NCBI GenBank assembly: GCA_964598695.1 | Contig: CAZRDB010000207.1 | Coordinates: forward strand, 1 to 8,217 | Length of the DNA: 8,217 nt | Direction of reading: 5' to 3' | DNA from: CAZRDB01 sp964598695 | GTDB taxonomy: Bacteria; Armatimonadota; Zipacnadia; UBA1398 | Shown here: positions 6,795 to 8,217 of the stretch, in pieces | How the letters are laid out: the number at the start of each line of letters is the position of its first letter | How positions within the stretch are numbered: the first letter of the stretch is position 1 | Notes under the pieces: model-generated | What the model saw: the letters and a program-made list of their open reading frames with translations, nothing else | What the model was told of the DNA's origin: nothing | Database searches by the model: none | Translations under genes and position numbers: made by a program

Positions 6795-8087
6795 ATGCGG
6801 GACGTACGAGCCGGCATCGCTGTACGGATCCCCTCGGCAACTGCGGCTGCGCTTGCGCTGCTAGCGAGCCTCGTCGGGGCCTCGGCCCAGGCCGATGGCG
6901 GACGCGCGGTGGGCGGGCACAGCGCCTGCCGCCGCACGCTCCCGGCCTGGAGCGTCGAGGTGCCGAGCCCCAATGCCTGGGACCTCTACGTGCAGGCGGC
7001 CCAGATCCTGAGGACCCGGGCGACCGAGGCGGAACCCGGTCCTCCGGCGGCCGACCCGTTCGAGCCATCGGCCTTCGCGCGGGCCGTCTTCGAGGGGGAC
7101 GAGGACCGAGTCGCGCACTGGCAGCCCCAGATGGAGCAGCGGCTCGTTGAGACCCGGCGGGCCCTCGAGCTGGTCCATCGGGCTCAGGGGCTCGAGTGCA
7201 TGGCCCCGGCCAGGAGCATCGAGGAGTCGACGGACGACATCCTGACACTCGTATCCGCTCGCCAGCTCGCGCGCGTCGAGATCGGCCGGGCTGCGCTCCT
7301 TCATCTCCAGGGGCACGACAACGAGGCCGTCGACGCGCTCGAAGACCCCCTCTCGATGGGGGCCCGCATCGCCCGCGGCAACGACGAGACGGCGAGGGTG
7401 GTCGACGTAACGATCGTCCGGATGGTCGCACGCACGGCCTGCTCCCTCCTCACCTCGGACCACGGTCTCGACTCCGCGCGCCTTGAGCGCTTCGCGGCAT
7501 CCGTTCGCACCCTGCGCGAGGAGTTGTGGCCGCTCGCGAAGACGGTCCACTTGGAGGGCGACCGCCGACTCCGCTTCCTCGGCGCCCTGCCCTCGGCCCG
7601 GTCGGCCGAGGGCGCGCGCTACATCGAACTGGTCGACCTGTACTACAGTGAACTGCTCCGGCTGGTCGACCGCCCGCTCCGAACGGTTGAGATCGCCGCC
7701 GGGCTTCGCGCGATGGAGGACGCGATTGCCGAGGCGCCCACTGCCGTCGCAGACGACTGGTCGTGGGTCGCTCTTGTGCCCATCGAGACGCTCATCCTGC
7801 GCACGCTGGAGCAGAACGCGTGCCTCGCCGGCATCGAGGTCGCCGTCGGCCTCGCCGCCTATCGCCTCGACCACGGTGCGTATCCCGAGGCCCTCGAGGC
7901 CCTCGTGCCCACCTACCTCCCGAGCGTCCCGCCCGATCCATGGACCGGCGTCTCGCCGCTCTACCGCGCGGAAGGCCAGGCCAGCTACGTGCTCTACTGC
8001 ACTGGCCCCGACAAGGCCAACAACGGCGGCGCGCGACGTCTCCTCAACAGCAAGGAGCCTGACTATGTCCTCGTGGGGGCGCGGTAG
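6795..8087 (+). CDS. Secreted helical protein with GspG-pseudopilin-like C-terminus, function unknown
   Basis: A 430-residue protein with GGAGG (6785-6789) five bases before the ATG. The N-terminus looks like a Sec signal peptide: Arg at 2, 5 and 11, a hydrophobic run SATAAALALLASLVGA, and likely cleavage after ASA or AQA at about 31-33. The mature protein opens with PSPNAWDLYVQAAQIL, a phrase I associate with secreted hypothetical proteins of Armatimonadota and Planctomycetes. The middle (about 100-330) is helical, with a TPR-like stretch near 158-200 (ARVEIGRAALLHLQGHDNEA). The last ~95 residues resemble the core of GspG-type pseudopilins: AVGLAAYRLDHGAYPEALEAL, YLPSVPPDPWTGVSPLYR, SYVLYCTGPDKANNGG. 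The prepilin N-terminal helix and processing site are absent, so it is not itself a pilin. It is likely co-transcribed with the DUF3592 gene. No catalytic motif was recognised. Confidence 0.85.
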   Translation: MRDVRAGIAVRIPSATAAALALLASLVGASAQADGGRAVGGHSACRRTLPAWSVEVPSPNAWDLYVQAAQILRTRATEAEPGPPAADPFEPSAFARAVFEGDEDRVAHWQPQMEQRLVETRRALELVHRAQGLECMAPARSIEESTDDILTLVSARQLARVEIGRAALLHLQGHDNEAVDALEDPLSMGARIARGNDETARVVDVTIVRMVARTACSLLTSDHGLDSARLERFAASVRTLREELWPLAKTVHLEGDRRLRFLGALPSARSAEGARYIELVDLYYSELLRLVDRPLRTVEIAAGLRAMEDAIAEAPTAVADDWSWVALVPIETLILRTLEQNACLAGIEVAVGLAAYRLDHGAYPEALEALVPTYLPSVPPDPWTGVSPLYRAEGQASYVLYCTGPDKANNGGARRLLNSKEPDYVLVGAR

Positions 8088-8098
8088 CGAGGTTGGCG

Positions 8099-8118
8099 GC
8101 GGCCCCTGTGCGGGCCGC
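8099..8118 (+). terminator. 7-bp GC hairpin just after the secreted-protein gene
   Basis: GCGGCCC (8099-8105) pairs perfectly with GGGCCGC (8112-8118) around a six-base loop, beginning 11 bases after the stop codon. The position fits a terminator, but no T-run follows, so it is at best a weak or atypical one in this GC-rich genome. Confidence 0.35.
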
Positions 8119-8164
8119 AGTGGCGAGTGCCGGCCTGACGAGCGCTCGCTCCCCTGCCCTACCG

Positions 8165-8213
8165 GAGCGGTTGTCGTCGGGGCGTACGGGCTTCGCCCCC
8201 GATGGCGATCGCC
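8165..8213 (+). repeat. Intergenic imperfect palindrome, copy 2 of a dispersed hairpin repeat
   Basis: Bases 8168-8182 pair with 8197-8211 in 15 consecutive pairs: 11 Watson-Crick and four G-U wobbles (at 8170, 8172, 8174 and 8176), around a 14-base loop. Because all four departures are wobbles on the plus strand, the plus-strand RNA stem is fully paired while the opposite strand would carry four A-C mismatches. It shares the exact 14-base core ACGGGCTTCGCCCC (8186-8199) and similar arms with copy 1 at 2542-2591. It lies 77 bases after the stop of the preceding gene and near the window end. Confidence 0.6.
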
Positions 8214-8217
8214 TCGG

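Noticed and set aside
5522..7150. Plus-strand open frame of 542 codons spanning the DUF3592 gene and the start of the next gene
   Set aside because: It overlaps two genes with clear ribosome binding sites, domains and signal peptide in other frames. Its own translation is Arg-rich and featureless.
8139..8148. Perfect 10-base palindrome CGAGCGCTCG after the last gene
   Set aside because: It is too short to distinguish from chance in GC-rich DNA and has no loop, so it was not called as a site.
1..8217. CRISPR arrays, tRNA or rRNA genes, transposases
   Set aside because: No regularly spaced repeats, no tRNA-like or rRNA-like segments and no transposase motifs were seen in reading both strands.

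Overview
The window is very GC-rich, tightly packed DNA from a bacterium. I read five protein genes. Three are on the minus strand (left of about 5454) and two are on the plus strand (right of about 5664). The two groups diverge from one promoter region at about 5455-5663. No stretch of more than 300 bases lacks a gene: the gaps are 2436-2667, 5455-5663, 6732-6794 and 8088-8217.

Minus strand, in order of transcription: (1) a 928-residue membrane metalloprotease of the M56/BlaR1 family. Its extracytoplasmic part is a long run of HEAT-type repeats ending in a segment that resembles the C-terminal half of a type II pseudopilin (DUF1559 / H-X9-DG kind). (2) A 232-base gap holding two strong hairpins. 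(3) A BlaI/MecI-family winged-helix repressor. (4) A second M56 protease with HEAT repeats, paralogous to the first. It overlaps the repressor gene by 29 bases and runs off the left edge (683 residues visible). The layout is receptor-protease, repressor, receptor-protease, a variant of the BlaR1-BlaI antirepressor pair in which the penicillin-binding sensor is replaced by HEAT repeats.

Plus strand: (5) a three-membrane-segment protein with an N-terminal four-cysteine zinc ribbon and two DUF3592-like modules. (6) A secreted helical protein whose C-terminus resembles the GspG pseudopilin core. These two are probably co-transcribed.

The outer ends of the two divergent units carry related ~50-base imperfect palindromes (2542-2591 and 8165-8213). 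Each lies about 76 bases after the stop codon of the gene before it and in the same orientation relative to that gene.

The host is most likely a member of Armatimonadota or a neighbouring Planctomycetes-like lineage. This is inferred from the pseudopilin phrases (a YAQDYDE-type helix, VLLF..A, FADGH), the 'NAWDLYVQAAQIL' opening of the secreted protein, and the GC content. It is a judgement from family resemblance and was not tested. A working model, inferred only: the repressor controls the divergent promoter, and the proteases sense an envelope signal through HEAT/pilin-like domains and inactivate the repressor. No beta-lactamase or penicillin-binding sensor domain is visible, so this should not be read as a beta-lactam resistance locus.
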